From a virus, in IMG/VR virus record IMGVR_UViG_3300020421_000070, positions 1 through 35,665 of that record: a DNA stretch of 35,665 bases. The stretch is one strand, 5' to 3'. The notes beneath the pieces are model-generated. The model searched no databases. It was not told where the DNA came from and saw nothing but the letters and a program-made list of their open reading frames with translations. A program made the position numbers and the translations under genes. Position 1 is the first letter of the stretch. Every line of letters begins with the position of its first letter. This document shows positions 14,463 to 22,815 of this stretch, piece by piece.

Positions 14463-16727
14463 TCAACAGTTCCACGCTCTTAGTGACTTGTTGATCCTGC
14501 TATCAGGATCTCTAGATGTTTTCTTACTAGTTAGTTTCTTTTTCATGCCCTTCATTCGAGCGCAGAAGGATGCCCTCCTGGGATTTCCAACCTTTTTGCT
14601 TGGTGCTTTAAGGTCAGATCCAGGATTTTCCTTTTCATAAGACTTTCGTCCTTTTTCATTGAGTCCTCCTTCAGAGTTCTTTCCTGATTTTTTTGTCCAG
14701 GCTGCTCCTTCGGTAGTCAGCTTATCTTCACGAATGCGATTTCTCATCCTATCCAGCATCATATTTCTATCACCCAATGAAGCACCAACTCTGTTGACTG
14801 GACCACCACCCTTAGATCCAGGTAAAACCTCTTTCTTAACTTGTTTCTTAGCAAGTGGGTTTTTGATATCTAGGTTAGGATGACCAATGTATCCGTCTCC
14901 AGGTTTGCCGCCAAGAACTTCGTCAAGGCTTTCACCTTCTGGTTGATAACTAGCAGTTTGCATAGATTTCTTGATTTTAGCCAGAGGAAGTTGAGGACCA
15001 GTTCTTCTCAGAAATGTATCCTTTTCATTAGGATTAGTTGACCCAGTTCCTTTGTTATAAATCTTTTGTGTTTTTTGAGCGCCTTTATGTCCAGGACCAA
15101 TCGCAAAACTTGCTTCATCTAGTTGCAGATCACCTCTCCAATCAGAGAAAGAGTTTGTCAATCTCATTGGTGATGGTTTCTTAAATCTAGATTGAGGTTG
15201 TTGGTTTCCAATATTAGTGGGTCGTTGAGCACCCGTATATGGTTGTACTTTAATGGGTGTTACTTTTGGTGGTGGAGTAGTTGCTTTTGGTGGTGGAGTA
15301 GTTGCTTTTGGTGCAGGGGTACTCCCTGTTCCCGTTTTGGGTGCAGGCATTCTCGACTTCATATCCTTCATCAAAGGATTCGTAGTCTGATTCGTTCCTC
15401 TAGTACGATCCCTTTCTTTTTTTGCAGCAGCAAGTTTTGGATTTGCTTTTGCCCAGGCTGCCATACGTGTTTTCTTATCCGCAGTACGCAGTTTCTCATC
15501 AGCAGCAGTTCTCTTTGGTGTAGAAGATGGTGCTGTTGATTTTGGTGGAGTTGATGTGGGAGGAGTTGATCTGGGAGGTTTATTTTCTCTATTTTTATCT
15601 GCAGGAGTTGTCTTCTGATCTGGAGTTCTAGTATCTGGTTGAGTGCTCTTTGGAGGTGCTACACTTCCATCATCTTCACTACCAGATCGTTTACCGTCTG
15701 GTCCTCTGGATGGAATATGTGGTTGATTGATTCCACCAGTGTTTGGAGTTCTCTCACCAGCTCTTACAGTAGGTTCGTTTGAATCTTTTGCTGGAGGATT
15801 CAACCAGTTACCAATGGCACCAGCGGCTTGTCTAGCTCTTTTCTTTGCTGCTTCAATTCCATCAAGAAACTCCTGACGGCTCTTCAACCTAATACCTTCG
15901 GCAATCGGAGGATTAATAGTGACAGTATTCTTTCCTGTCATTGGTTTGATTTGTTTTTCCTTTTCTTTCGATTCTTTAGGTTGACCATCTACTTCCCAAA
16001 GAAACTCTTCTCTCCAATTGGAAGCCTTAAGTGGTTCGGGTTTAATAATATCCACAGAATCAATCTCCGTTGGTATGTACGTGTCTCTCCAATCCATAGA
16101 TTCCTTCCATGGATCTTTTTCCTTTTCCTTCTTTTTCCCAGGTTTTCTATCTTTGATAGATTTAGTAGAAGAAACCCCAGTCTTAAGGCCTCGGTTCTTC
16201 TTCATTTTCTGGACAACCTTTTTTCTCAATTTATTCGTTTTCTCACCAGCATCAGTAGCGGTAAGAGTTGCTTTTCCAATAGCACCAACTGAACTCAACG
16301 CATTGCCAAGAACCTTTGTGCCCGCGTCTGCAGTAGAATCCTTAGAGGAGACTTTAGAAATTTGCGCCGAGTTCAATTCAGACGCAATCTTTTTCTTCTT
16401 TTCTTCACCAGCAGCTTTTTTCTTTTCTAAAGAACTTTTTTTATCTGAAAGTTCTTTACTTCTAGTTTTAGATGCAAGAGTATCTTCGGATTTTTTTCTA
16501 GCTAACTCTTTCTTTCTTCCATCGGCAAGACGTTTCTTAGACTGAGAAATGAATGACTCCCCAGACTCTTTATCTTTTTGTGCCTTTGTTTTTTTCTTAG
16601 CAATAGGAACATTCTTCAAAGCTTCCTTTCTAGCTTCTTTCTTTTTTTCCGCTTCCACTTTTTTGGGATCAGATTTTGGTTCCTTCCTGACTGAATCGAT
16701 AAGATCATCGAGACTTGGTTTAGCCAT
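14463..16727 (-). CDS. Large low-complexity protein with DUF6321-like C-terminus
   Basis: This 754-aa protein is dominated by charged and Pro/Thr/Ser-rich disorder. Residues 1-120 are Lys/Glu/Ser helices, about 310-515 are PST/K-rich with (ATTPPPK) and STPPxSTPP repeats, and the last ~160 residues are conserved-looking. The extreme C-terminus (AAWTKKSGKNSEGGLNEKGR, then PRRASFCARMKGMKKKL and RINKSLRAWNC) matches my memory of DUF6321, found in many marine phage proteins. Start ATG 16727 overlaps the preceding TGA by one base (TGATG) with GGAAGG upstream. The basic, disordered character suggests a head-internal or DNA-associated virion protein; this is inference. Confidence 0.75.
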   Translation of the reverse strand: MAKPSLDDLIDSVRKEPKSDPKKVEAEKKKEARKEALKNVPIAKKKTKAQKDKESGESFISQSKKRLADGRKKELARKKSEDTLASKTRSKELSDKKSSLEKKKAAGEEKKKKIASELNSAQISKVSSKDSTADAGTKVLGNALSSVGAIGKATLTATDAGEKTNKLRKKVVQKMKKNRGLKTGVSSTKSIKDRKPGKKKEKEKDPWKESMDWRDTYIPTEIDSVDIIKPEPLKASNWREEFLWEVDGQPKESKEKEKQIKPMTGKNTVTINPPIAEGIRLKSRQEFLDGIEAAKKRARQAAGAIGNWLNPPAKDSNEPTVRAGERTPNTGGINQPHIPSRGPDGKRSGSEDDGSVAPPKSTQPDTRTPDQKTTPADKNRENKPPRSTPPTSTPPKSTAPSSTPKRTAADEKLRTADKKTRMAAWAKANPKLAAAKKERDRTRGTNQTTNPLMKDMKSRMPAPKTGTGSTPAPKATTPPPKATTPPPKVTPIKVQPYTGAQRPTNIGNQQPQSRFKKPSPMRLTNSFSDWRGDLQLDEASFAIGPGHKGAQKTQKIYNKGTGSTNPNEKDTFLRRTGPQLPLAKIKKSMQTASYQPEGESLDEVLGGKPGDGYIGHPNLDIKNPLAKKQVKKEVLPGSKGGGPVNRVGASLGDRNMMLDRMRNRIREDKLTTEGAAWTKKSGKNSEGGLNEKGRKSYEKENPGSDLKAPSKKVGNPRRASFCARMKGMKKKLTSKKTSRDPDSRINKSLRAWNC
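15264..15305 (-). repeat. Two exact 21-bp tandem repeats encoding ATTPPPK
   Basis: Two identical 21-bp units lie head to tail within the Pro/Thr-rich part of the 754-aa gene, followed by a partial third. Copy number changes would stay in frame. Confidence 0.85.
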
Positions 16728-17926
16728 CAACCTTCCTCCTCTTCTTCATCTCCCTTGAGGAGTTTTCCCATCTTATCTTGTACCTTATCAACTCCCTTCT
16801 TTGCAACATGCACTGCTGCTTTCTTCGCAGCCATCTTAGCAAGTACACCAACGATTGCAGGAGCAGCCTCTTCGAGGTGCTCGGTAGATTCAATCTTTAG
16901 GGTCTTTGGATAGTCCTTGTCGCCCTTCTTAGCAGGTGCTTCACCACGTTCACGTTTTGCATGAATGTTTGCCCAGAGACCTTTCTTCTCTTCTAGAGTT
17001 TCCTCCTTGACATCGTTTCTATCGTTCTCTTCAGCATCTTTGTTGAGAGCCTTGACAATCTTTCCAGACTTCTTATGCGCTTCAGATCCCTTCTCACCAC
17101 CTGCCAGGGCCTCTCTAGAGAGGTTCCCAGCGCGACGGAACATCTTGTTCCTCTTTTCCCTAGAGAGTTCTTTCTTACCCTCTTCAACCACTTCTCCAGT
17201 TAGTTCAACTTCCTCCTTTGGAGTAGAGACAAGAGGTTTACGTTGAGGTCCAGCAGGTTTCGACTGCATAGCTTTAGGATTTAGTCTATTCATAAAGTTA
17301 CTAAAACCTTGACTCGCCTTTCTCAAGAGTTTATCACCAGCTGGTTCTTGACCACTCGCAGTCATTCTCATAGTCTTTTTAGGTGGACCTGCATCAGCTC
17401 TGATTGCATTCGTACCTTCAGGAATCTCCTCTTCCTTTACGCAGTTAGGAACTTCCTTACCATTCTTTTTCTTGGTTCCCTTCGCCTTATAACCATCCCA
17501 GCAAGTAGAAGCGCCAACGTTCTCGCGGGCTTTCTTCATACCTTCATCAACTGCCTCAACGTCTTCTTTCTTAGTCTTCTTTTTGTTGGCAGCTTCAATC
17601 TCTTTGTTCTGGCGCATAATGTCCTTGATAGAACCAGAGATGCCAGTGAAACCATCCTTGGAAGGATCTGTCTGTTTCTTGGAGTCATCCTTGTAACCAC
17701 CAGCAGATCGAGCAGCACGACGGTTCTCGTCTAATTCTAATTCTTCTTTTGCAATTGCATTACCAACTACCTTACGTCTATTCTTCAGATACTTATCAGA
17801 CTTAGTATTTTTCTTGCCATCATTATCAATATCATCATCTTCCTGACCTACGGGATCAAGATTCTTTTCATGTACCAACCTGTAAACAGATGCTAACTCT
17901 TCCGCATCATACTTTTTATCAAACAT
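16727..17926 (-). CDS. Charged low-complexity probable virion protein, 399 aa
   Basis: The protein begins MFDKKYDAEELASVYRLVHE and soon has an acidic D-x-D-x-D-G stretch (QEDDDIDNDGKKNTKSDKYL, about 28-47) like an EF-hand or dockerin calcium loop. It then alternates Lys/Glu-rich helices with modules I recall from cyanophage structural proteins: GASTCWDGYKAKGTKKKNGK near 143 and KKGLWANIHAKRERGEAPAK near 318. The C-terminus has an Ala/Lys helix (VGVLAKMAAKKAAVHVAKKG) and an acidic end. It likely belongs with the 754-aa protein downstream in a head or tail structure. A late box 29 nt upstream supports late expression. Precise role unknown. Confidence 0.75.
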   Translation of the reverse strand: MFDKKYDAEELASVYRLVHEKNLDPVGQEDDDIDNDGKKNTKSDKYLKNRRKVVGNAIAKEELELDENRRAARSAGGYKDDSKKQTDPSKDGFTGISGSIKDIMRQNKEIEAANKKKTKKEDVEAVDEGMKKARENVGASTCWDGYKAKGTKKKNGKEVPNCVKEEEIPEGTNAIRADAGPPKKTMRMTASGQEPAGDKLLRKASQGFSNFMNRLNPKAMQSKPAGPQRKPLVSTPKEEVELTGEVVEEGKKELSREKRNKMFRRAGNLSREALAGGEKGSEAHKKSGKIVKALNKDAEENDRNDVKEETLEEKKGLWANIHAKRERGEAPAKKGDKDYPKTLKIESTEHLEEAAPAIVGVLAKMAAKKAAVHVAKKGVDKVQDKMGKLLKGDEEEEEG

Positions 17927-17953
17927 AGCTCTGAAAGAAAGACCTTATCAGAG

Positions 17954-19249
17954 TTATTTATTGTATTTGGTTCCTGGACCTGAGGCGGGATCATTAGGTT
18001 TCATTGGAAGCACTGTTGCTTTAATCTTATCCTTTGGAAAACCAAACTTTTTTTTACTTTGTCCTGGTGTCATAGACTGAACATACTTCCGATAGTCATC
18101 AGTACCAACTTCATATGCTTCCATGATATCTCTCAACCATGACTTAAAGATTGTTCCTTCTGGAGTCATACAAATAACATAGTTAGTACCACGTCTAGAA
18201 ATTCTCCCTACCTCTCCAGTATTAGTATTTTCAACTAATGTTCCCATGGAAAAAATAGTATTATTCATATAAGCAACCCTAAGACCTTCGGGATCTAACT
18301 TAGGAGCAATTTGCCAATCCTCAGATACGGATACTCCCATACTCTTCTGTAGGGTATTAAACAATTGTTTCTTGTCTACGTTTCCAAGAGTGTTCGGAAT
18401 ACCCGTAGTAAACATCTTAAAGTCACCATCCTTTGCAGCCTTTCGCATTTTAGATGCCGACATACCTTCAACACCTTCGGAGTCAGCATCTCTAGCTCCA
18501 GCAGAGATTACTTTTATCTCCTCAAAATCATAGAGATCTCCATTATATTTTTGAGCAAGACTTTGAAACTCAGCAAGTCTATCCTGTCCAACTATAATTG
18601 TTACAGATTTATACCCAAGGCCATAACATGATTGCAGAACATTGAAGATAGTCTTTGCTTCTGGATCATCCCTGATGTCATCTTCAAAGTCAGGGAACAT
18701 AACCCTCATGTATTCAATTTTACTTGAAGGTTCTAAAGGATTTTTCTTGGGATCTTGGGTACGACTTGGATAAATTCTCAAATCAAACTTAGATCTTTTA
18801 GCCTCACTACCTGCAGCCTTAAGAAGTTTTTCATGTCCAACAGTTGGTGGATTGAACCTACCAAATACAATCACAGCACCATCAGAAGATGGTTCTCCCA
18901 TCGCCTCTAGTGATTGGAGTTCGGGTTCTACTTTTTCCGATTCACTATTCTTCTTATCGGTATTAGAATCTGTATTGGGTTTAGAAGTAGGTGTCGGGGA
19001 AGAATTATCTGCAGACTTAGAATTACCTGGAAGATTAGGTTTAGAAGGACTTCCTTGTTTTGGTGCCTCACTTTTAGAATCTCCGCCAGAACTAGTAAAT
19101 TTTAACTTACCATCAACTGTTTTTGCTACAAATTTTCCACTTTTATCGTACCATCCACCATGTCCATCTCCAGTCAAACCTTTTTGTTTGGCTTGAGTGG
19201 AAGCAGTAGTTTTGACGGCTTCGGTTATAAATTCTAGAAAACTTTTCAC
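17954..19249 (-). CDS. HxGH nucleotidyltransferase with capsid-targeting-like N-terminus
   Basis: The first residues, MKSFLEFITE|A, closely resemble the T4 capsid-targeting sequence of internal proteins (from memory MKTYQEFIAE) and include an I-x-E|A site as cut by the prohead protease gp21. A KQKGLTGDGHGGWYDKSG module and a Ser/Pro/Asn-rich linker (about 52-118) follow. Residues 125-290 form a NadM/NadR-like nucleotidyltransferase: GRFNPPTVGH (130-139) is the (H/T)xGH nucleotide-binding motif and MSASKMRKA (263-271) the ISSTxxR motif. The last ~120 residues are an additional domain. The substrate could be NMN or another phosphate ester. Head packaging and injection of an NAD-type enzyme is inferred. 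Total 431 aa. Confidence 0.85.
   Translation of the reverse strand: MKSFLEFITEAVKTTASTQAKQKGLTGDGHGGWYDKSGKFVAKTVDGKLKFTSSGGDSKSEAPKQGSPSKPNLPGNSKSADNSSPTPTSKPNTDSNTDKKNSESEKVEPELQSLEAMGEPSSDGAVIVFGRFNPPTVGHEKLLKAAGSEAKRSKFDLRIYPSRTQDPKKNPLEPSSKIEYMRVMFPDFEDDIRDDPEAKTIFNVLQSCYGLGYKSVTIIVGQDRLAEFQSLAQKYNGDLYDFEEIKVISAGARDADSEGVEGMSASKMRKAAKDGDFKMFTTGIPNTLGNVDKKQLFNTLQKSMGVSVSEDWQIAPKLDPEGLRVAYMNNTIFSMGTLVENTNTGEVGRISRRGTNYVICMTPEGTIFKSWLRDIMEAYEVGTDDYRKYVQSMTPGQSKKKFGFPKDKIKATVLPMKPNDPASGPGTKYNK
17955..17962 (-). promoter_or_regulatory. Late promoter box AATAAATA
   Basis: The box is 29 nt before the 399-aa gene and overlaps the TAA stop of the nucleotidyltransferase gene (AACAATAAATAA-type junction). 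Confidence 0.7.
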
Positions 19250-19272
19250 GAAAAAATTACTGCCTTTTCTAA

Positions 19273-19280
19273 TATTTATT
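19273..19280 (-). promoter_or_regulatory. Late promoter box AATAAATA
   Basis: The box is 24 nt before the nucleotidyltransferase ATG and overlaps the TAA stop of the 238-aa gene (TTTTAATAAATATT). Confidence 0.72.
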
Positions 19281-19995
19281 AAAAGGTTACCACTATGGCA
19301 TTTGATGGTGGTTTGGCCACAATCACGATTCTCCTACCCTTATCACCAGCACTAGGGGATTTTCCAAGAATCAATGGATATCCTTTATTATCTTTTTCTA
19401 CTGTTTCAAAAGGTTGATCTTTTCTTCTCTTCCTAAGTCTCAAATAAAGATCGTGTTCTTTCGCATACTTCTTAGCATCATGCAATCTACCATTAACGGT
19501 TAGAACATTGCCACTAGATGTAGAGTGAACATCCATAGGTCCAATATACATGTGAGTAATCGGTCCTCCCATAGGTTGAGTTCCAAGAACAATAGTCTCT
19601 TTTAATTCAGGACTAATTTGTCCGTATATATCTGGGACCTGTTGTCCTTGACTAAATCCCAGTTGCAAATACTTATTATAAGCGGCTTGAATAAATCTTC
19701 CACTAAATCCTGGAACAATTTTTTCTAGTCCATTTAGTCCTCCACCAGCCATACTAGGAGCACTTGGACCTTTCATAGATAACTTGTAAAGTCTATTTGT
19801 GGTTTTAATCTCGACATCGGTGTAAGGTTCATCACCAGATGCAGATCTACCCATTACTTTATTGGCAGAAAGAACATTAGTTAGTCTAGTCGAACCCGCC
19901 TGCAGAGTGAAGGGTTTACCTCCTTTAGTCTCAGAGAAGGAATTGATTGCATCAACAAGACCAGTTTCTTGTCTTTCTGATAGAGTTCCTGCCAT
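19279..19995 (-). CDS. Possible PD-(D/E)xK-like protein, 238 aa
   Basis: The central part reads YTDVEIKTTNRLYKLSMKGP, with D60-x-E62-x-K64 on a predicted beta strand, the usual layout of a PD-(D/E)xK nuclease core. A Gly-rich loop (SMAGGGLNGLEKIVPG) follows, and the C-terminal half is basic with DLYLRLRKRRKDQPF and a conserved-looking GKSPSAGDKGRRIVIV, which could bind DNA. No signal or membrane segment. A late box lies 24 nt upstream, and the next gene is the putative head-targeted nucleotidyltransferase, so a virion location is possible, although this protein lacks the targeting N-terminus. Nuclease activity is a hypothesis. Confidence 0.65.
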   Translation of the reverse strand: MAGTLSERQETGLVDAINSFSETKGGKPFTLQAGSTRLTNVLSANKVMGRSASGDEPYTDVEIKTTNRLYKLSMKGPSAPSMAGGGLNGLEKIVPGFSGRFIQAAYNKYLQLGFSQGQQVPDIYGQISPELKETIVLGTQPMGGPITHMYIGPMDVHSTSSGNVLTVNGRLHDAKKYAKEHDLYLRLRKRRKDQPFETVEKDNKGYPLILGKSPSAGDKGRRIVIVAKPPSNAIVVTF

Positions 19996-20001
19996 ATAGG
20001 G

Positions 20002-20202
20002 TCATGGTTCTACACCCCTATTTAGATAGCCCTTCTCTTTTTCATAAGGATGTGTTTGTCCAGACCAGATTTTATATCCCTCAACTACCTCTGGAACTAA
20101 CCACTGATCCACCCGATAGCAATACTTCCAGTTGACTGGTTGAATGCAATTCATTACCACAACTTGAAAGAATGCTACCAAGTGAATCCAGAGACTAAGC
20201 AT
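20002..20202 (-). CDS. Small protein with N-terminal hydrophobic segment, 66 aa
   Basis: The product begins MLSLWIHLVAFFQVVVMNCI, one hydrophobic helix that may be a membrane anchor or signal, then an aromatic-rich outer part (NWKYCYRVDQWLVPEVVEGY) with a second Cys. The start overlaps the upstream stop by 8 nt. The 3' part also contains the late box of the following gene (codons Leu-Asn-Arg). Unknown function. Confidence 0.7.
   Translation of the reverse strand: MLSLWIHLVAFFQVVVMNCIQPVNWKYCYRVDQWLVPEVVEGYKIWSGQTHPYEKEKGYLNRGVEP
20019..20026 (-). promoter_or_regulatory. Late promoter box TCTAAATA
   Basis: The box is 24 nt before the 238-aa gene, inside the last codons of the 66-aa gene. Right of it, toward 31.3 kb, I find no similar box with good spacing, so it marks the switch from the replication block to late genes. 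Confidence 0.7.
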
Positions 20203-20491
20203 GATGGGGTTTATGTTCCCTATCCATGGGTTTAGATCCAGTCAAATCTCTACGAGATTGATTACTGATTATGATAAACGCATCTTTGTTATACTTACGA
20301 ACACCATAAGGTGTTGCCCACTTCTTGTTATAGTCCTCACCCTGATGAATACCAGAAACTACAGTTCCACCAACTTCAACTACAATGTCATCTTCGATTT
20401 CCCAACCAAGTTTATCGATCAACTTTGCTAGTTGTTCTGTGATGGTTGGTTCTTCAAGGATACGATCTTCAGGTTCTAGTGATCCGTTCAT
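20195..20491 (-). CDS. Hypothetical protein, 98 aa
   Basis: The N-terminal half is acidic (MNGSLEPEDRILEEPTITEQ) with a helix LAKLIDKLGWEIED, then a beta-type core (DIVVEVGGTVVSGIHQGEDY, ATPYGVRKYNKDAFIIISNQ) and a polar His-rich tail. The start overlaps the mazG stop (ATGA), so it should be co-translated with MazG. No domain recognised. Confidence 0.7.
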   Translation of the reverse strand: MNGSLEPEDRILEEPTITEQLAKLIDKLGWEIEDDIVVEVGGTVVSGIHQGEDYNKKWATPYGVRKYNKDAFIIISNQSRRDLTGSKPMDREHKPHHA

Positions 20492-20892
20492 ACATCTCCC
20501 TCTTTACGGTTTTCTGATTTAGTAACATCAAACTCACCACCAGGGTAACGAGCCATCAGTTTATGAACATTCATCTCAATAACTTCATCGAGAGAAACAT
20601 TGAGACCCATACATGCCTGAGCAACATACCACATGATGTCTCCAAGTTCACGTTTGAGGTGGAACAGATTCTCTTCGTTTACTGGTTTGCCTTGGAAGAC
20701 AATCTTCTTAACGATCTCAGTAAACTCACCTGCCTCAGCAGACATTCCTACAGCAGCAGTAAGCAATCGCTCGGTAGGAAACTCTTGACCTTCAAGTTCT
20801 TGAATACGATATACGAAAGCTTCGTGATCTTTACTTTGTTCCGAGGTAACGCCATTTACAAATTCAAGGTATCGTTGTGTGTTTACAGTCAT
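20488..20892 (-). CDS. mazG: MazG-like nucleotide pyrophosphohydrolase
   Basis: MazG enzymes hydrolyse NTPs or dNTPs to monophosphates. Cyanophage MazG was proposed to lower (p)ppGpp and keep the host in a growth-like state, but it is also reported to prefer deoxynucleotides. The E-x-x-E-x(n)-E-x-x-D metal site is intact: E53-AG-E56 and E82-LG-D85. The 134-aa length fits single-domain phage MazG. The ATG at 20892 is 1 nt past the helicase stop; the frame continues upstream to 20997 but that part lies within the helicase gene. Confidence 0.92.
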   Translation of the reverse strand: MTVNTQRYLEFVNGVTSEQSKDHEAFVYRIQELEGQEFPTERLLTAAVGMSAEAGEFTEIVKKIVFQGKPVNEENLFHLKRELGDIMWYVAQACMGLNVSLDEVIEMNVHKLMARYPGGEFDVTKSENRKEGDV

Positions 20893-20893
20893 A

Positions 20894-22267
20894 TTAGAAT
20901 TTAAGGGATGCGAATTTCTTAGATTTGTCCTCATTATTATACTCCTCTTCCTGTCCGCTGTCAAGTATGTCGTTCTGTGCCGACTGCTCACAATCAAACA
21001 ATCTCATCTTTGCACGGTCAATACCGACCACAAACCTCTTGTTCATATTGATATCGTTGTAACGATTCTTCAATTGCTTTACCATAATTTGTCCGAGTTC
21101 CTCAAGCTCATCTGTGCTAATAAGGGCAAACATAAGATCAGCAGTAGCAGGGAGACCAAAGGACTCACTAGTATCAGTAAGCTCAACATCAGAGCTACCA
21201 TAACCAGAACGAGTGGTCTGCGTGGCAGAAATGATAGGGACGTTTGCTTCACAAGCCAGTCCTCTAAGTTCTTCTGCAATAGACTTAATAGTTGTATATG
21301 AATTGACATTGCTGCCTGCGCGATATCGCGAGGAAGCACATATATTAAGGTAATCAATGAAAATAATATCAGGTCTAAATGACTTCTTAAGTGCAAGCTC
21401 ATTAAGAAGTGCCTTGAAATGTCCACTGTGGGCACTCGCTGTCGGGTATTCTTTAATTATAAGTGACCCCTGTGTTTTTTTACAAATGTTTGAAACTTTT
21501 GTCTCGAACATCTGACGTGGCAAATCTGCGATCTCCTGGATGTTTACATTCAACAGGTTAGCATCTATCCTTTCTGCAATCTTTTCCTCAGCCATCTCCA
21601 TCGTAATATACAGAACATTTTTATTCTGTAAAAGGCAAGCAGAGGCAACATGGCACATAAAGAGAGACTTACCCACGCCAGTGCCTGCAAGAGCAATGTT
21701 GAGAGACTTATTACAAAGACCACCCTTTGTGATCTTGTTGAAGAAGTCCAAGTCAAAAGGAATCTTCTCCTCAGTTTGATGGTAGAAGTCGTATCTTTCT
21801 TCGTAATCATTCAGATAATCGTGTCCAACGTGATTATCAAAAGAGACTGCAAGAGCATCAGAAAGGATTGACGGGATAGCATCTCTACCTTTCTTCTGGT
21901 CTTCACCTCCATCTGCAATACTGATTGACTCTACTAGTGCAAGATAGATTGCACGATCACGACACCACTTCTCAGCAGTATCGATTAACCATTGCTTGTC
22001 GTTAGGGACTTGCTCAAGTTTAGAAAGAGATTCAACAGTTTGCTTATATACTTCATCATTTAGGTCAGTTCGATTCTCGACCTCAATCATGAGTGCAGCA
22101 GTTGTCGGAAGCGTATTGTATTTTGCAATGAACTTTGATATCTCTGTGAAGATAATCTTCTCGTGATAGTTCTCAAAGTATTCTTCCCGCACAAATGGTA
22201 GAACCTTACGGGAGAAGTCCTCATTGAAGACCAGGTTCTGTATGACTGTAGACTCAATTCGTTCCAT
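20894..22267 (-). CDS. gp41: Replicative DNA helicase (T4 gp41-like, DnaB family)
   Basis: This is the hexameric 5'-3' helicase of the replication fork, working with primase gp61. Residues 1-170 form the N-terminal domain. A RecA-like core follows with Walker A GTGVGKS (195-201) in ALAGTGVGKSLFMCHVA, Walker B in PDIIFIDYLNIC (D305) and a later ATQTTRSGYG stretch. 457 aa compares with 475 in T4. Its start codon overlaps the stop of the oxygenase gene (TAATG), so the two are translationally coupled. The C-terminus is acidic (GQEEEYNNEDKSKK). Confidence 0.95.
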   Translation of the reverse strand: MERIESTVIQNLVFNEDFSRKVLPFVREEYFENYHEKIIFTEISKFIAKYNTLPTTAALMIEVENRTDLNDEVYKQTVESLSKLEQVPNDKQWLIDTAEKWCRDRAIYLALVESISIADGGEDQKKGRDAIPSILSDALAVSFDNHVGHDYLNDYEERYDFYHQTEEKIPFDLDFFNKITKGGLCNKSLNIALAGTGVGKSLFMCHVASACLLQNKNVLYITMEMAEEKIAERIDANLLNVNIQEIADLPRQMFETKVSNICKKTQGSLIIKEYPTASAHSGHFKALLNELALKKSFRPDIIFIDYLNICASSRYRAGSNVNSYTTIKSIAEELRGLACEANVPIISATQTTRSGYGSSDVELTDTSESFGLPATADLMFALISTDELEELGQIMVKQLKNRYNDINMNKRFVVGIDRAKMRLFDCEQSAQNDILDSGQEEEYNNEDKSKKFASLKF

Positions 22268-22815
22268 TACTTATAATGTAGATACGTACTTAGAATGTAC
22301 TTTGGACATTCAACCACTGGATCACCCCTATGTGGGAACATCCACAAGGGAGGGAAGATAACCAGTTTACCCTTCTTAGGTTCAATTGTCAAACCATTGA
22401 ACACAGTATTACCTTCATTAGGTACATCATTTAGATACCATAGAAATGCCAAAAACCTCCGTGCAGATGCGTGGGTCTTCACATCTACATGAGTATCAAA
22501 CATATCTTTTCCATCAGGTTCATACCTCTTGATACGATACTGTTCAAAGGCATGTGACTCTGGGAAGACTCTTTTATCTACGAACTCATAGTAATCATTT
22601 CGATACTCAAATGTCTTTGCAATTAAGAGATTGTGTATATGATTGATTTCCTTAGAGTGTTCTGTGAGATTTAACTGTGTAAAAGATGGTTTTCTATCTT
22701 CATCAATGCGTTCGTGTTTATCTGAATTCTCATCGAAGAAACCTATGAGAAAGTCACAGGTCTCTTCATCTAATGCATCATCATAGACACGAACAAAATC
22801 ATTAAGTAGAACCAT
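22267..22815 (-). CDS. 2OG-Fe(II) oxygenase (prolyl 4-hydroxylase-like)
   Basis: The 182-aa double-stranded beta-helix enzyme has the iron facial triad H109-x-D111 (FDTHVDVKTH) and H162 (WMFPHRGDPV), with K172 (PKYILSTYLHY) as the likely 2-oxoglutarate ligand. FLAFLWYLNDVPNEGNTVF is the typical central strand of P4H-like proteins. The substrate is unknown; protein, lipid or nucleic acid hydroxylation are all possible. The ATG at 22815 overlaps uvsX by 14 nt and the end overlaps gp41, so it is embedded in the recombination/replication operon. Confidence 0.88.
   Translation of the reverse strand: MVLLNDFVRVYDDALDEETCDFLIGFFDENSDKHERIDEDRKPSFTQLNLTEHSKEINHIHNLLIAKTFEYRNDYYEFVDKRVFPESHAFEQYRIKRYEPDGKDMFDTHVDVKTHASARRFLAFLWYLNDVPNEGNTVFNGLTIEPKKGKLVIFPPLWMFPHRGDPVVECPKYILSTYLHYK

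Noticed and set aside
15192-16758. Long plus-strand frames opposite the 754-aa gene
   Set aside because: They are Ser/Phe/Leu-rich mirrors of Lys/Glu/Pro-rich coding sequence and show no protein-like features.
20893-20997. N-terminal extension of MazG
   Set aside because: It lies wholly within the gp41 gene, and the 134-aa form already contains the complete MazG domain.
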